This document shows, piece after piece, positions 23,455-30,775 of a stretch of 35,090 bases of DNA. The stretch is taken from NCBI GenBank assembly GCA_021155205.1, contig JAJNPS010000017.1:1-35090 (forward strand), written 5' to 3'. Below the pieces are notes generated by a model, which did no database searches, was not told the origin of the DNA, and saw only the letters and a list, made by a program, of their open reading frames with translations. The position numbers and the translations under genes are program-made. Source of the stretch: Rhodobacterales bacterium (lineage in GTDB: Bacteria; Pseudomonadota; Alphaproteobacteria; Rhodobacterales; Rhodobacteraceae). Position 1 is the stretch's first letter. Every line of letters starts with the position of its first letter.

Positions 23455-25694
23455 GCGGTCCTCCTCGTGGGTTCGGCAGATGTGGGTGTTGCAGTCGGCA
23501 GGGCCTTGCGGGCCGGGCCGTAAACGGCGGTAAAGCTGGCCTGGTCGATGGCCACCGGCATGACGGCGGCGGCAAAGGCGGCCAGGTCGGCATCGGCGGG
23601 CAAGGCCACGCGCGGAACCTTCAGCGCGTAAAGCGTGAAGACATAGCGGTGCTGGCGGTCCGGCGGCCAGGGTCCGCCCCAGCCGCGCGCGAAGCCCGGA
23701 ATGCCGAAGGTCACGAAGTCCGAGTTCAGCTCGATCGCGCCCGCCGGCATCGCCAGACTGCCGCTGGCGCCTTCGGCCAGCTCGCGGATATGGCCTGGGA
23801 TGTCATGCACCAGCCAATGCGCGAAGCTGCGCGGAAAGTTGAACTCGGCCGGCAGGTCGGGGTCGGTGACGGCCAGCGCGAAGCTCCGGGTGCCTTCGGG
23901 CACGCCCGACCACACCAGCCGGGGAGAAATGCGGCTGTCTTCGGCAAAGCGGTCGGGGATCACCGCGCCCTGCGGAATGTCCGATGCGTTCAGGAAAAAG
24001 CCGGACTGGTTCACGCCATCCTCCTTCTGGCCGGTCGCCACCAGCCTGACGGGCCGCGCGGCGGGGCGGCCGTCCTCGGTGGTGGTGGGGGTGAAATGCG
24101 AAGGGATAAAGGTCTGCGCCTCGTCCGCCGCGTGGTGGTGGGGATGCGCCTCTTCTTCCGCCAGCGCCTCGCCCGGCATCGGCGCATGGGCCTTGCGGCC
24201 GAACATCGCGTTCAGGATGACATGAGTGTCGAAGGGCGGCGCGAAGTCCGCGCTGATGGCCCCGTTGCGGAACACATGCACCCGCGAGCAGAGGTTCAGG
24301 AACTCCTCGATCTCGGACGACAGGAACACCACCGCATTCCCGCGCGCCGCGAACTCGCGCAGGTTGCGGTAGAGGTCCAGCTTGGCGCCCACGTCGATCC
24401 CGCGCGCCGGGTCGTTCAGCACCAGAACCGTGGGCTTTTCGGCAAAGGCCCGCGCAATCAGCACCTTCTGCTGGTTGCCGCCCGACAGCGAGGTGATCAG
24501 GTTGTCCGGCGCGCCCATCTTGACCGCCAGCTTCGAGGCCTCCCATTCGAAGACCGGGCGCAGCTTGGTGCGGTTGATCAGGGCCAGCCACCCGCCCGCC
24601 CGATAGGCGCGGTAGACCGGCAACATCATGTTCTCGAAGATGCCGAGGTTGGCGAAGATGCCTTCCTTCTTGCGGTCGCCCGAGACGTAGGAGATGCCGT
24701 TCTCGCGGGCCGAGCGAAGGTCGGTCACCGGCTCGGCCACCTTGTCGCGGATCAGCGCGATACGGCCGCCGATCAGGGGCTGCACGCCGGCGATGGCGCG
24801 CACGAAATCGGCCTGGCCCTGCCCGTCCAGCCCGGTGATGCCGACCACCTCGCCGGGGTACAGGGTGAAATCGAACGGCGCGGCATCCGGCCAGACCCGC
24901 ACCTCCTGCATCCGCAAGAGCGCGGCATCCGACAGCCGGGTCGCTTCGGTCTGGGCACCCTGCGCGCGCTCGCGCTCGGGACCAGCGATCAGCGACAGGA
25001 TGCGCGCTTCGGTGATTTCGTCCTGTTCCAGCGTGCCCACCGTCCGCCCGTCGCGCAAGACGGTGGCGCGGTCGGCGATACGAACCAGCTCGGCAATCCG
25101 GTGCGTCACGATCAGGATCGCCGTGCCCTGCGCCTTCATCGCCCGCATCTTGCGGAACAGCCGTTCGGTGGATTCGAAATCCAGCGCGGCCGAGCTTTCG
25201 TCCAGGATTAGCACCTTCGGCTGGGTCAGCATGGCCCGCGCGATGGTGATCCACTGCTTGACCGACAGCGGCAGGTCGCCCGTCAGGGTGTTCAGGTCCA
25301 GATCGAAGCCCAGCAGTTCCGCCATCAGCGCCGCCGCCCGCGCCGCCCGCACCTCGCGGGTTTCCTCGGTCCCCAGCAGGCCGTCGGACCCCAGGAACAG
25401 GTTGTCGTAGACCGAGCACTCGTCCGCCACCAGCACCTCCTGGAAGACGTTCGAGATGCCCAGGATCCGCGCTTCATGCGGGGTCGTGGCGGCCTTGCCC
25501 AGGATCGACACCTGCCCGCTGTCGGGGATCAGCACGCCCGAGATCACCTTGGCCAGCGTGGACTTGCCCGATCCGTTGCCGCCGATGATGGCATGGACCT
25601 CGCCCGCGTAGGCCCGCAGACTGACATCCGCCAGCGCGACCGTGGGGCCGAAGGTCTTGCGAACCTTGGATATTTCGACCGAGACGGGTTGCAT
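23451..25694 (-). CDS. Double-NBD ABC ATPase (RbsA-like) fused to a C-terminal PEBP/YbhB domain, 747 aa
   Basis: NBD1 (about 1-240) has Walker A GGNGSGKST (38-46), an RbsA-like signature LPLSVKQ (141-147), Walker B VLILDESSAAL (161-171) and H-loop His198. NBD2 (about 260-500) has a degenerate P-loop GLDGQGQAD, signature LSGGNQQKV (403-411), and LVLNDPARGIDVG where the usual LDEP is LNDP. A His-rich linker (HPHHH, 518-522) leads to about 190 residues resembling PEBP/YbhB proteins: SPRLVWSGVPEGTRSFALAV (590-609), DPDLP (611-615), FAHWLVHDIPG (624-634), GWGGPWPP (671-678), HRYVFTLYALK (682-692). Ordinary RbsA is about 500 aa. The start at 25692-25694 has only a weak ribosome site; the frame stays open upstream to 25781. 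The stop overlaps the SCP2-like start. Confidence 0.88.
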   Translation of the reverse strand: MQPVSVEISKVRKTFGPTVALADVSLRAYAGEVHAIIGGNGSGKSTLAKVISGVLIPDSGQVSILGKAATTPHEARILGISNVFQEVLVADECSVYDNLFLGSDGLLGTEETREVRAARAAALMAELLGFDLDLNTLTGDLPLSVKQWITIARAMLTQPKVLILDESSAALDFESTERLFRKMRAMKAQGTAILIVTHRIAELVRIADRATVLRDGRTVGTLEQDEITEARILSLIAGPERERAQGAQTEATRLSDAALLRMQEVRVWPDAAPFDFTLYPGEVVGITGLDGQGQADFVRAIAGVQPLIGGRIALIRDKVAEPVTDLRSARENGISYVSGDRKKEGIFANLGIFENMMLPVYRAYRAGGWLALINRTKLRPVFEWEASKLAVKMGAPDNLITSLSGGNQQKVLIARAFAEKPTVLVLNDPARGIDVGAKLDLYRNLREFAARGNAVVFLSSEIEEFLNLCSRVHVFRNGAISADFAPPFDTHVILNAMFGRKAHAPMPGEALAEEEAHPHHHAADEAQTFIPSHFTPTTTEDGRPAARPVRLVATGQKEDGVNQSGFFLNASDIPQGAVIPDRFAEDSRISPRLVWSGVPEGTRSFALAVTDPDLPAEFNFPRSFAHWLVHDIPGHIRELAEGASGSLAMPAGAIELNSDFVTFGIPGFARGWGGPWPPDRQHRYVFTLYALKVPRVALPADADLAAFAAAVMPVAIDQASFTAVYGPARKALPTATPTSAEPTRRTA

Positions 25695-25739
25695 GGTCGG
25701 GGTCCGGGCGGGCCATTTAGGGGGTGAGAGGGGGGGGAA

Positions 25740-25766
25740 GGCCGCCGCACCAGACGCGCGGCAGCC
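25740..25766 (-). terminator. Intercistronic hairpin between binding-protein and ATPase genes
   Basis: GGCTGCCGC and GCGGCGGCC (minus strand) form a 9-bp stem with one G-U pair and a 9-nt loop, followed by TTCCCCCCCC. It lies 27 nt after the binding-protein stop. Such hairpins commonly stabilise or attenuate the message so that binding protein exceeds membrane components. Confidence 0.5.
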
Positions 25767-25793
25767 GGGGTCAGGGGCCATCAGGCCGAAGCG

Positions 25794-26987
25794 TCAGGGT
25801 TTCGGATGCGACGCCGGATCGTAGGCTTCGGGATCAGCGGGACGCAGGAAGAACTGGTCCAGATAGGCCTTGCCTGCCCAGGCCTCGATGCCCGGGTGAT
25901 ACCACTGGTCGCTGTCTTCCGAGCAGTCGGCCGGGATCGCCGCCATCATCTCTTCCTTGGTCATCGGCAGCGGCTTGGTCAGGATTGAGGCGACCTTGGG
26001 CCCCTGCCCCTGCAGCGTCCGCATCATGATGTTCCAGATCATCTCGAAGTCGTCCCCGGGCGGCCAGGCGTGGATCGCCGAAGACACCACGTCGGGATTG
26101 TTGCGCCAGAAGCAAAGCGCGCCCAGTTCCGACCCGATGGTGATCGGCACCATCGGACGGCCCGATTGCTTCATCGCCCGGATCGCGCCAAGTTCGCTGG
26201 CCGACTGGATGATGATGCCGTCTAGCTGGCCGGGGTTGGTCGCCAGCCATTTCTGGATTTCCGCCTGCGCGACCTGATCGGTCCACATGCCGGCGATCTG
26301 TCCGACCACGGTGATGTCGGGGTACTTCTTCAGCGCTTCCTGGATGCCATAGTTCTGGCTGTCCGAGGCCGAGGCGCCGGGAATGCCCTCGACCACCAGC
26401 ACGTTGCCCTTGCCGCCCAGTTCGTTCGCCATCCACTCGCCCAGCATGTTGCCCCCGACGGCGAAGTTGGCTGACGAGTTGATCGAGTATTCGCTGGTCA
26501 GATAGCCGATGCCGGAAAACACCGGCACGCCCTTGGAATGGGCATATTCGACAGTCTGGTTCAACGCGGTCGGATTGGAGCAGCAGACGATGATCGCGTC
26601 GACGCCCTGGTCAACCAGCTGGCGCATCTGCTGGATCTGCGTGGCGTCGTTCAGGTTCGACTGGGTGACGATCACTTCCGAGATGAGGCCCAGCTTCTGC
26701 CACTTCGGGATGATCTCATTCTGCAGCCGGTCCATCACCCCCGCCCGCCAGGTATTGCCGGCATAGCTCGAGGCATAGCCGATCTTCCACGGCGGCGGGT
26801 TCTTGGCGATGAAGTCCCGATAGGCGCTGTCGCCGATCGGCTGGTTCGGGTCCAAGAGCGCCGGGTTGTAGAGCGAGTCCTGAATCTCTTGCGGAAGTTC
26901 GGTCACATCCGCGGTGGCTTGGCCTGCAATGGCGACCGTGGCGCAAACCGCCATCGTTCGCAGCAGGGCTGCGTGAAAGGCTTTCAT
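25794..26987 (-). CDS. Periplasmic sugar-type substrate-binding protein (Peripla_BP_4), 397 aa
   Basis: A Sec signal peptide (MKAFHAALLRTMAVCATVAI, cleavage after ATA at about residue 26) precedes a type-1 periplasmic binding fold: WKIGYASSYAGNTWRAGVMDRL, QMRQLVDQGVDAIIVCCSNPTALNQTVEYAHSKGVPVFS, GKGNVLVVEGIPGASASDSQNYGIQEALKKYP and DGIIIQSASELGAIRAMKQSG. It is longer than ribose-type proteins (about 300 aa), with an extra N-terminal stretch and a C-terminal part. GGGAGGAACC precedes the ATG, the strongest ribosome site of the run, as expected for the first and most abundant product. It leads the ABC operon. The ligand is unknown; acidic and aromatic residues are compatible with a sugar- or polyol-like compound. 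Confidence 0.92.
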   Translation of the reverse strand: MKAFHAALLRTMAVCATVAIAGQATADVTELPQEIQDSLYNPALLDPNQPIGDSAYRDFIAKNPPPWKIGYASSYAGNTWRAGVMDRLQNEIIPKWQKLGLISEVIVTQSNLNDATQIQQMRQLVDQGVDAIIVCCSNPTALNQTVEYAHSKGVPVFSGIGYLTSEYSINSSANFAVGGNMLGEWMANELGGKGNVLVVEGIPGASASDSQNYGIQEALKKYPDITVVGQIAGMWTDQVAQAEIQKWLATNPGQLDGIIIQSASELGAIRAMKQSGRPMVPITIGSELGALCFWRNNPDVVSSAIHAWPPGDDFEMIWNIMMRTLQGQGPKVASILTKPLPMTKEEMMAAIPADCSEDSDQWYHPGIEAWAGKAYLDQFFLRPADPEAYDPASHPKP

Positions 26988-27085
26988 GGTTCCTCCCTGA
27001 ATGCAGGATCTTGTCTTGCGAAGCCCTCCTCCGGGCTGTGCAGACAGTCCGCCGCAGGGGCGATCTTCGGAAATAGGTTTTTGCA

Positions 27086-27112
27086 ATATCGGCTATATCG
27101 GAAGGGTATACG
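27086..27112 (-). promoter_or_regulatory. Direct repeats and GTATAC palindrome upstream of the ABC operon
   Basis: ATATCGG is repeated with 9-bp spacing at 27086-27092 and 27095-27101, followed by GTATAC at 27107-27112. They lie 100-125 bp upstream of the binding-protein ATG in the AT-richest part of the intergenic gap. GTATAC also occurs in the dyad at 7056-7061. This is a candidate operator; promoter hexamers are not clear. Confidence 0.35.
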
Positions 27113-27154
27113 CAGGGCCGGGCTTCGCTGGTCTGCGCCTGCGCGGCGACGCCG

Positions 27155-27835
27155 TCATCCGATGATCCGCACCTCTCTGACGCTGGGATCGACCCGGCGC
27201 AGCGCAGCCAGCAGCCGCTCTTTCAGGTTGGCCGAGACATAGTTCGCGTGGAAGCGCGTCGGTGCCGCCAACGTCAGGCAATTGGCCTCCCGGCCGGCGT
27301 CGGTCAGCCCCTGAAACCAGGCGCCATAGGTGGCCGCATCTTCGGTATGCAGGGCAGCACCCGCAGAAGCCCAGATTGACCCGTCGTCAATCGGTGCCGC
27401 AACGCTTCGCAGCGGAACGACGTTCGAGGCCCCCTGCCCTGCCGTCGTGTCCGGCTCAATCCGCGCAATGAAGTCGTCGCCGATCAGGGGCCATGCGGGG
27501 CGCGTGTCCTCCAGCATCCGCTCCAGGTCCATCCCATAGACGCTGACCCGTCCCCGCGCGCCCTGCCGCTTCAGCACCAGCCAGCCCTGCGCCCTGAGCC
27601 GCGCCATCTCGCGCTTGACTGTGCGGTCATCCATCGACCACAGCCGCGCGATCTCGCCCTGCCCCATCGTCAGCTCGTCGCGCTGCCAGTTGTACCGCGT
27701 GGTGATCAGCGCCATGACCCGCAGGACCTGGCGCTGCACATGCTTGTCACGCGACAGCGCGAACGCCATGAGCGCCGACAGGATGTCGTATTTCCGCGAT
27801 GCGGCCTCGCGCCCGACGGGCCGGGGAAGCTGCAT
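27155..27835 (-). CDS. DnaA-like plasmid replication initiator, 226 aa
   Basis: An N-terminal winged-helix part (ELTMGQGEIARLWSMDDRTVKREMARLRAQGWLVLKRQG, about residues 55-95) is followed by a linker. The C-terminal domain resembles the DnaA N-terminal domain I: TYGAWFQGL, LTLAAPTRFHANYVSANLKERLLAALRRV. It has no AAA+ domain, so it is not the chromosomal DnaA. It fits the DnaA-like replicase class of Rhodobacterales extrachromosomal replicons, one of the types alongside RepA, RepB and RepABC. AGGAG lies 7 nt before the ATG. It is divergent from parAB with 482 bp between them, the usual place for the origin. It should define the incompatibility group of this replicon. Confidence 0.82.
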   Translation of the reverse strand: MQLPRPVGREAASRKYDILSALMAFALSRDKHVQRQVLRVMALITTRYNWQRDELTMGQGEIARLWSMDDRTVKREMARLRAQGWLVLKRQGARGRVSVYGMDLERMLEDTRPAWPLIGDDFIARIEPDTTAGQGASNVVPLRSVAAPIDDGSIWASAGAALHTEDAATYGAWFQGLTDAGREANCLTLAAPTRFHANYVSANLKERLLAALRRVDPSVREVRIIG

Positions 27836-28317
27836 GTCCCACTCCTGTCCATCGCCGGTTCGCCCTTGGGCCCGGCTGCCTCGCTCGTGCTGGCCCTTTT
27901 CGGGGCTCTTGCCTGAAAAGACGTTAACACAACGCTCTTCCCCGGATGACGCCTATTTGCGTCCACCTTTCCGATTCTGTCAAGCGCGGGCGGGAGAGGG
28001 GCGTCCTCGACCCCAAATCCATTTCGAAGAAACGGGGTATCAATGGTATAAGGGGACAAGCAGACTGACCCCCATTCGGCCAGATTTGTCCCCCAATATG
28101 CTGTGGGACGTCACGCAGTGTCCCCCTAAATGCCCTGTCCCGCCGGCCGCATCCGTCCCCTGACCCGGCCAGGCGATTCGGGGGGTTCCCCTTGGCCCGG
28201 CAGCAGAATCTTCCCCGCGGGGAAGGTTTCGCCAGATGATAACTTCGGTTTTGCATTCTTGGCAAATTCGGCGTATTTCGGAAAACGGCAAGAATTTACG
28301 TTCCCAAAGAGGCGCGC
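27836..28317. other. Probable replication origin and divergent promoter region
   Basis: This gene-free 482-bp interval lies between replicase and parA. TGTCCCCC occurs at 28087-28094 and 28119-28126 (32-bp spacing), with related TGTCCCG at 28136-28142, CGTCCCCT at 28154-28161, TGACCCCC at 28066-28073 and the inverse GGGGACA at 28052-28058. These are iteron-like. An AT-richer part (28226-28310) contains ATTCTTG/CAAGAAT arms at 28255-28261 and 28289-28295 close to the parA promoter. CTTTTC/GAAAAG arms lie at 27896-27901 and 27915-27920. A parS-like palindrome is at 28210-28225. No perfect DnaA box was noticed. Confidence 0.5.
28210..28225. other. parS-like palindrome, copy 1 (upstream of parA)
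   Basis: CTTCCCCGCGGGGAAG is a perfect 16-bp palindrome 93 bp upstream of parA. The right flank continues GTTT as in the other copies, while the left flank lacks the ACC seen in the gene-internal copies. Confidence 0.7.
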
Positions 28318-29610
28318 ATGTACACGCACGAAGATCTCGCCCGGCTGCAGGCCCAGTCACTCAAGATGCAAAGCTGGATCCGCCAGCAGACCTTCAGCCC
28401 CGAGAACCAGAAGACCCTCCGCCGCTTCTCCTCGTGGGAGGTGGCCGAGCTGATCTTCCAGATCAACCAGTCCACCTTCCGCGGTCGCCTCGCCGCCGAG
28501 CCCGACCTTCCCGGCGGGGAAGTCGAACCCGACGGCCGCCAGCGCTGGTTCAGCCTGGACGAGATCAACGCGCTCCGCCGCAAGATGAAGATCAACCGCA
28601 AGACCCTGATGCCCCCCCGCCCCGCCGGGAAGCGTGCCTTCCGGGCTGCCGTCGCCAACTTCAAGGGCGGCGCCGGCAAGTCGACCGTGGCGCTCCACTT
28701 CGCCCATGCCGCCGCGCTGGACGGCTACCGCGTCCTCCTCGTCGACTTCGACCCGCAGGCCACCCTCTCCCACTCCATGGGCCTCAACGATGTGGCCGAG
28801 GACTACACCGTCTGGGGCATCATGGCCCGCGACCTCATCCGCGAGACCGACCGGATGAACGCCGCGGCCACCGGGGCCGCCAGCGGCACCGCCCTGCCCC
28901 GCCGCCAGATCCCCGCCTCGATCCGCGACCTCGGTCTCGGCGAACTTCGCCACAGCGACTTCATCAAGCCGACCTCCTGGTCGACCATCGACATCGTCCC
29001 CTCCTGCGCCAACGCCGCCTTCGTGGAGTTCGCCTCCGCGCAGTACCGCCACCTCAACCCCGAGTGGTCCTTCTTCGCCGCCGTCAGCCGCTACCTCGAC
29101 AGCCTGGGCGATGACGACTACGACCTGATCCTCTTCGACTGCCCCCCCGCCATCGGCTACCAGTCGATGAACGCGGTCTTCGCGGCCGACATGCTGTATA
29201 TCCCCTCGGGCCCCGGCTACTGGGAGTATGACTCGACCACCAGCTTCATCGGCCAGCTCTCCGAGGCGCTGGAGGATCTCTCCGGCTTCGGTCCGACCTT
29301 CCCCGCGGGGAAGGTTTCGCTGCCAAAGGCCTTCGCCGACATCCGCTTCCTGATGACGCGGTATGAGCCCGGCAACGACCTGCACCGTGCGATGTTCGAA
29401 GCCTTCCGCAAGGTTTTCGGACCACATGTGGCCGACCACCCGATCGAGATGACCCGCGCCGTCGAACAGTCCGGCCGCTTCCTCTCCTCGGTCTACGAAA
29501 TCGACTACCGCGAGATGACGCGCGAAACCTGGCGCCGCGCCCGGGCCAGCTTCGACCGCGCCTATGAGGAATTCCGCGCCAGCGTGCTGGCTGCCTGGGA
29601 CAAGATCTGA
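28318..29610 (+). CDS. parA: ParA-type partition ATPase, 430 aa
   Basis: The N-terminal about 100 residues form a DNA-binding region with SSWEVAELIFQINQST and RRKMKINRKTLMPPR, as in type Ia plasmid ParA proteins. The deviant Walker A FKGGAGKSTVALHFAH is at about 115-130 with its signature lysine, followed by VLLVDFDPQATLSHSMG and LILFDCPPAIGYQSM. It powers plasmid segregation and, through the N-terminal domain, likely represses its own operon. AGAGG precedes the ATG. parB follows after 11 bp. A parS-like palindrome is inside the gene at codons 327-333 (peptide TFPAGKV), and a degenerate copy lies at 28505-28524. Such inserts may sit in a surface loop. Confidence 0.93.
   Translation: MYTHEDLARLQAQSLKMQSWIRQQTFSPENQKTLRRFSSWEVAELIFQINQSTFRGRLAAEPDLPGGEVEPDGRQRWFSLDEINALRRKMKINRKTLMPPRPAGKRAFRAAVANFKGGAGKSTVALHFAHAAALDGYRVLLVDFDPQATLSHSMGLNDVAEDYTVWGIMARDLIRETDRMNAAATGAASGTALPRRQIPASIRDLGLGELRHSDFIKPTSWSTIDIVPSCANAAFVEFASAQYRHLNPEWSFFAAVSRYLDSLGDDDYDLILFDCPPAIGYQSMNAVFAADMLYIPSGPGYWEYDSTTSFIGQLSEALEDLSGFGPTFPAGKVSLPKAFADIRFLMTRYEPGNDLHRAMFEAFRKVFGPHVADHPIEMTRAVEQSGRFLSSVYEIDYREMTRETWRRARASFDRAYEEFRASVLAAWDKI
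28505..28524. other. Degenerate parS-like site inside parA
   Basis: ACCTTCCCGGCGGGGAAGTC differs from the 20-bp consensus at three positions (9, 19, 20). Its phase relative to the reading frame differs from the exact gene-internal copies, giving the peptide DLPGGEV. It may be a decayed or weak site. Confidence 0.4.
29296..29315. other. parS-like palindrome, copy 2 (inside parA)
   Basis: ACCTTCCCCGCGGGGAAGGT is a perfect 20-bp palindrome starting on a codon boundary of parA (codon 327) and read as TFPAGKV. Confidence 0.75.
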
Positions 29611-29621
29611 AAGGGGCCGCC

Positions 29622-30737
29622 ATGACCAAGAAGCGCCGCATGTTCGATATCGACCTGCCCGAGGACCCAGGCACCGCGGTTGCCGAGACCTTCCCCGCGG
29701 GGAAGGTTTCCGAGACCTCGCCCCGTCGCGGCCCGATGGCAACGGCGATCTCCGAGACGGCCGATGCCACCCGCGAGCGCCAGGAAATCGAGGCGCAGAT
29801 CCGGTCCGAGAACGACGCCCTGGCGCATGAACATGTCCGGCTGAAGCGTCTGGGTCTGGTTGTGGAACTCGTCCCCCTTGACCTGGTCGAGATGACCAAG
29901 CTGGTCCGCGACCGCAAGAAGGGCCCGGACTTCGAGCTTGCCGAACTGAAGGCCTCGATCGCCGAACTGGGCCTGTCCAACCCGGTCCGGCTTGAGGCCC
30001 GCGCCGATGGCCGGTTCGAGTTAATCCAGGGCTACCGCCGCCTGTCGGCCTACCGCGAGCTTCTGGACGAAACCGGCGATGCCGACCGATACGGCAGGAT
30101 TCCGGCCGCTGTCAGCCAGCCCGGCGACGATCTTGAGGCGCTCTATCGCAAGATGGTGGACGAGAACTTGGTCCGGAAGGACATCTCCTTCGCCGAGATG
30201 GCGATGCTTGCGCTCGACTACGCCGCCGATCCCGGGACCGCGATCACCGACCCGGACAAGGCGGTGGCGGTCCTCTTCAAGTCGGCGGGCTACCAGAAGC
30301 GCAGCTATATCCGCACCTTCATGGCAGTGGTCGAACGGTTGGGCCAGGACCTCCTTTTCCCCCAGGACATCCCGCGCGCACTTGGCATCGCCCTGGCGCG
30401 GAGGCTGGAAGAGGTTGACGGCCTTGCAGCGCAGATCCAGGCCGAACTGAAGGGCTGGGAGAACCGGTCGGTCGCAGACGAAATGGCCGTCCTTCGGCGC
30501 TATGCCGGAGAGGCAGCCGAGGCCGAGGTCGGTATCCCGGCGGTTTCGCCGACCGTGCGGGTCGATAAGCCAGCCAAGGCAAAGACCAGCTTTCAGTTCG
30601 ACCGCAAGGACGGCCGGGGCAAGTGTGTGGCCGCTGTCGGCAAGCTGGAGATCCAGCTGGATCGTGACTTCACCACGATCGACCGGCGGAGGCTGGAACA
30701 GGCCGTGCGTTTGATGCTGGACCAGCTGGACGAATAG
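29622..30737 (+). CDS. parB: ParB-type partition protein, 371 aa
   Basis: The ParB N-terminal domain contains DFELAELKASIAELGLSNPVRLE, FELIQGYRRLSAYREL (the ParB box) and MVDENLVRKDISFAEMAMLAL. A helix-turn-helix/KorB-like middle (VLFKSAGYQKRSYIRTFMAVVERL) and a basic C-terminal dimerisation region follow. AAAGGGG lies before the ATG and the gene starts 11 bp after parA. It should bind the CTTCCCCGCGGGGAAG palindromes nearby and stimulate ParA. One exact palindrome is inside its own gene at codons 23-29, encoding the same peptide TFPAGKV as in ParA. This is the segregation ParB of the replicon, distinct from the long ParB-like protein at 1.9-4.1 kb. Confidence 0.92.
   Translation: MTKKRRMFDIDLPEDPGTAVAETFPAGKVSETSPRRGPMATAISETADATRERQEIEAQIRSENDALAHEHVRLKRLGLVVELVPLDLVEMTKLVRDRKKGPDFELAELKASIAELGLSNPVRLEARADGRFELIQGYRRLSAYRELLDETGDADRYGRIPAAVSQPGDDLEALYRKMVDENLVRKDISFAEMAMLALDYAADPGTAITDPDKAVAVLFKSAGYQKRSYIRTFMAVVERLGQDLLFPQDIPRALGIALARRLEEVDGLAAQIQAELKGWENRSVADEMAVLRRYAGEAAEAEVGIPAVSPTVRVDKPAKAKTSFQFDRKDGRGKCVAAVGKLEIQLDRDFTTIDRRRLEQAVRLMLDQLDE
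29688..29707. other. parS-like palindrome, copy 3 (inside parB)
   Basis: ACCTTCCCCGCGGGGAAGGT is identical to copy 2 and in the same codon phase (codons 23-29 of parB, TFPAGKV), in the variable N-terminal tail before the ParB domain. Confidence 0.75.
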
Positions 30738-30753
30738 GGCAGGGCAAGGAAAT

Positions 30754-30769
30754 CTTCCCCGCGGGGAAG
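30754..30769. other. parS-like palindrome, copy 4 (after parB)
   Basis: CTTCCCCGCGGGGAAG lies in the 38-bp convergent gap between the parB stop and the DUF4143 ATPase stop. Its flanks (AAT...GTTTT) resemble copy 1. As a GC-rich palindrome followed by TTTT it might double as a terminator for parAB. Confidence 0.7.
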
Positions 30770-30775
30770 GTTTTG

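Noticed and set aside
27155..27835. Replicase as RepC of a RepABC system or as chromosomal DnaA
   Set aside because: parAB are divergent rather than in a repABC operon, and the protein lacks the AAA+ and domain IV of DnaA while ending in a DnaA domain I-like segment.
28210..30769. Repeated CTTCCCCGCGGGGAAG as a CRISPR array or transcription terminators
   Set aside because: Spacing is irregular (about 1086, 392 and 1066 bp) and two copies are inside genes; location around parAB fits centromere sites better.
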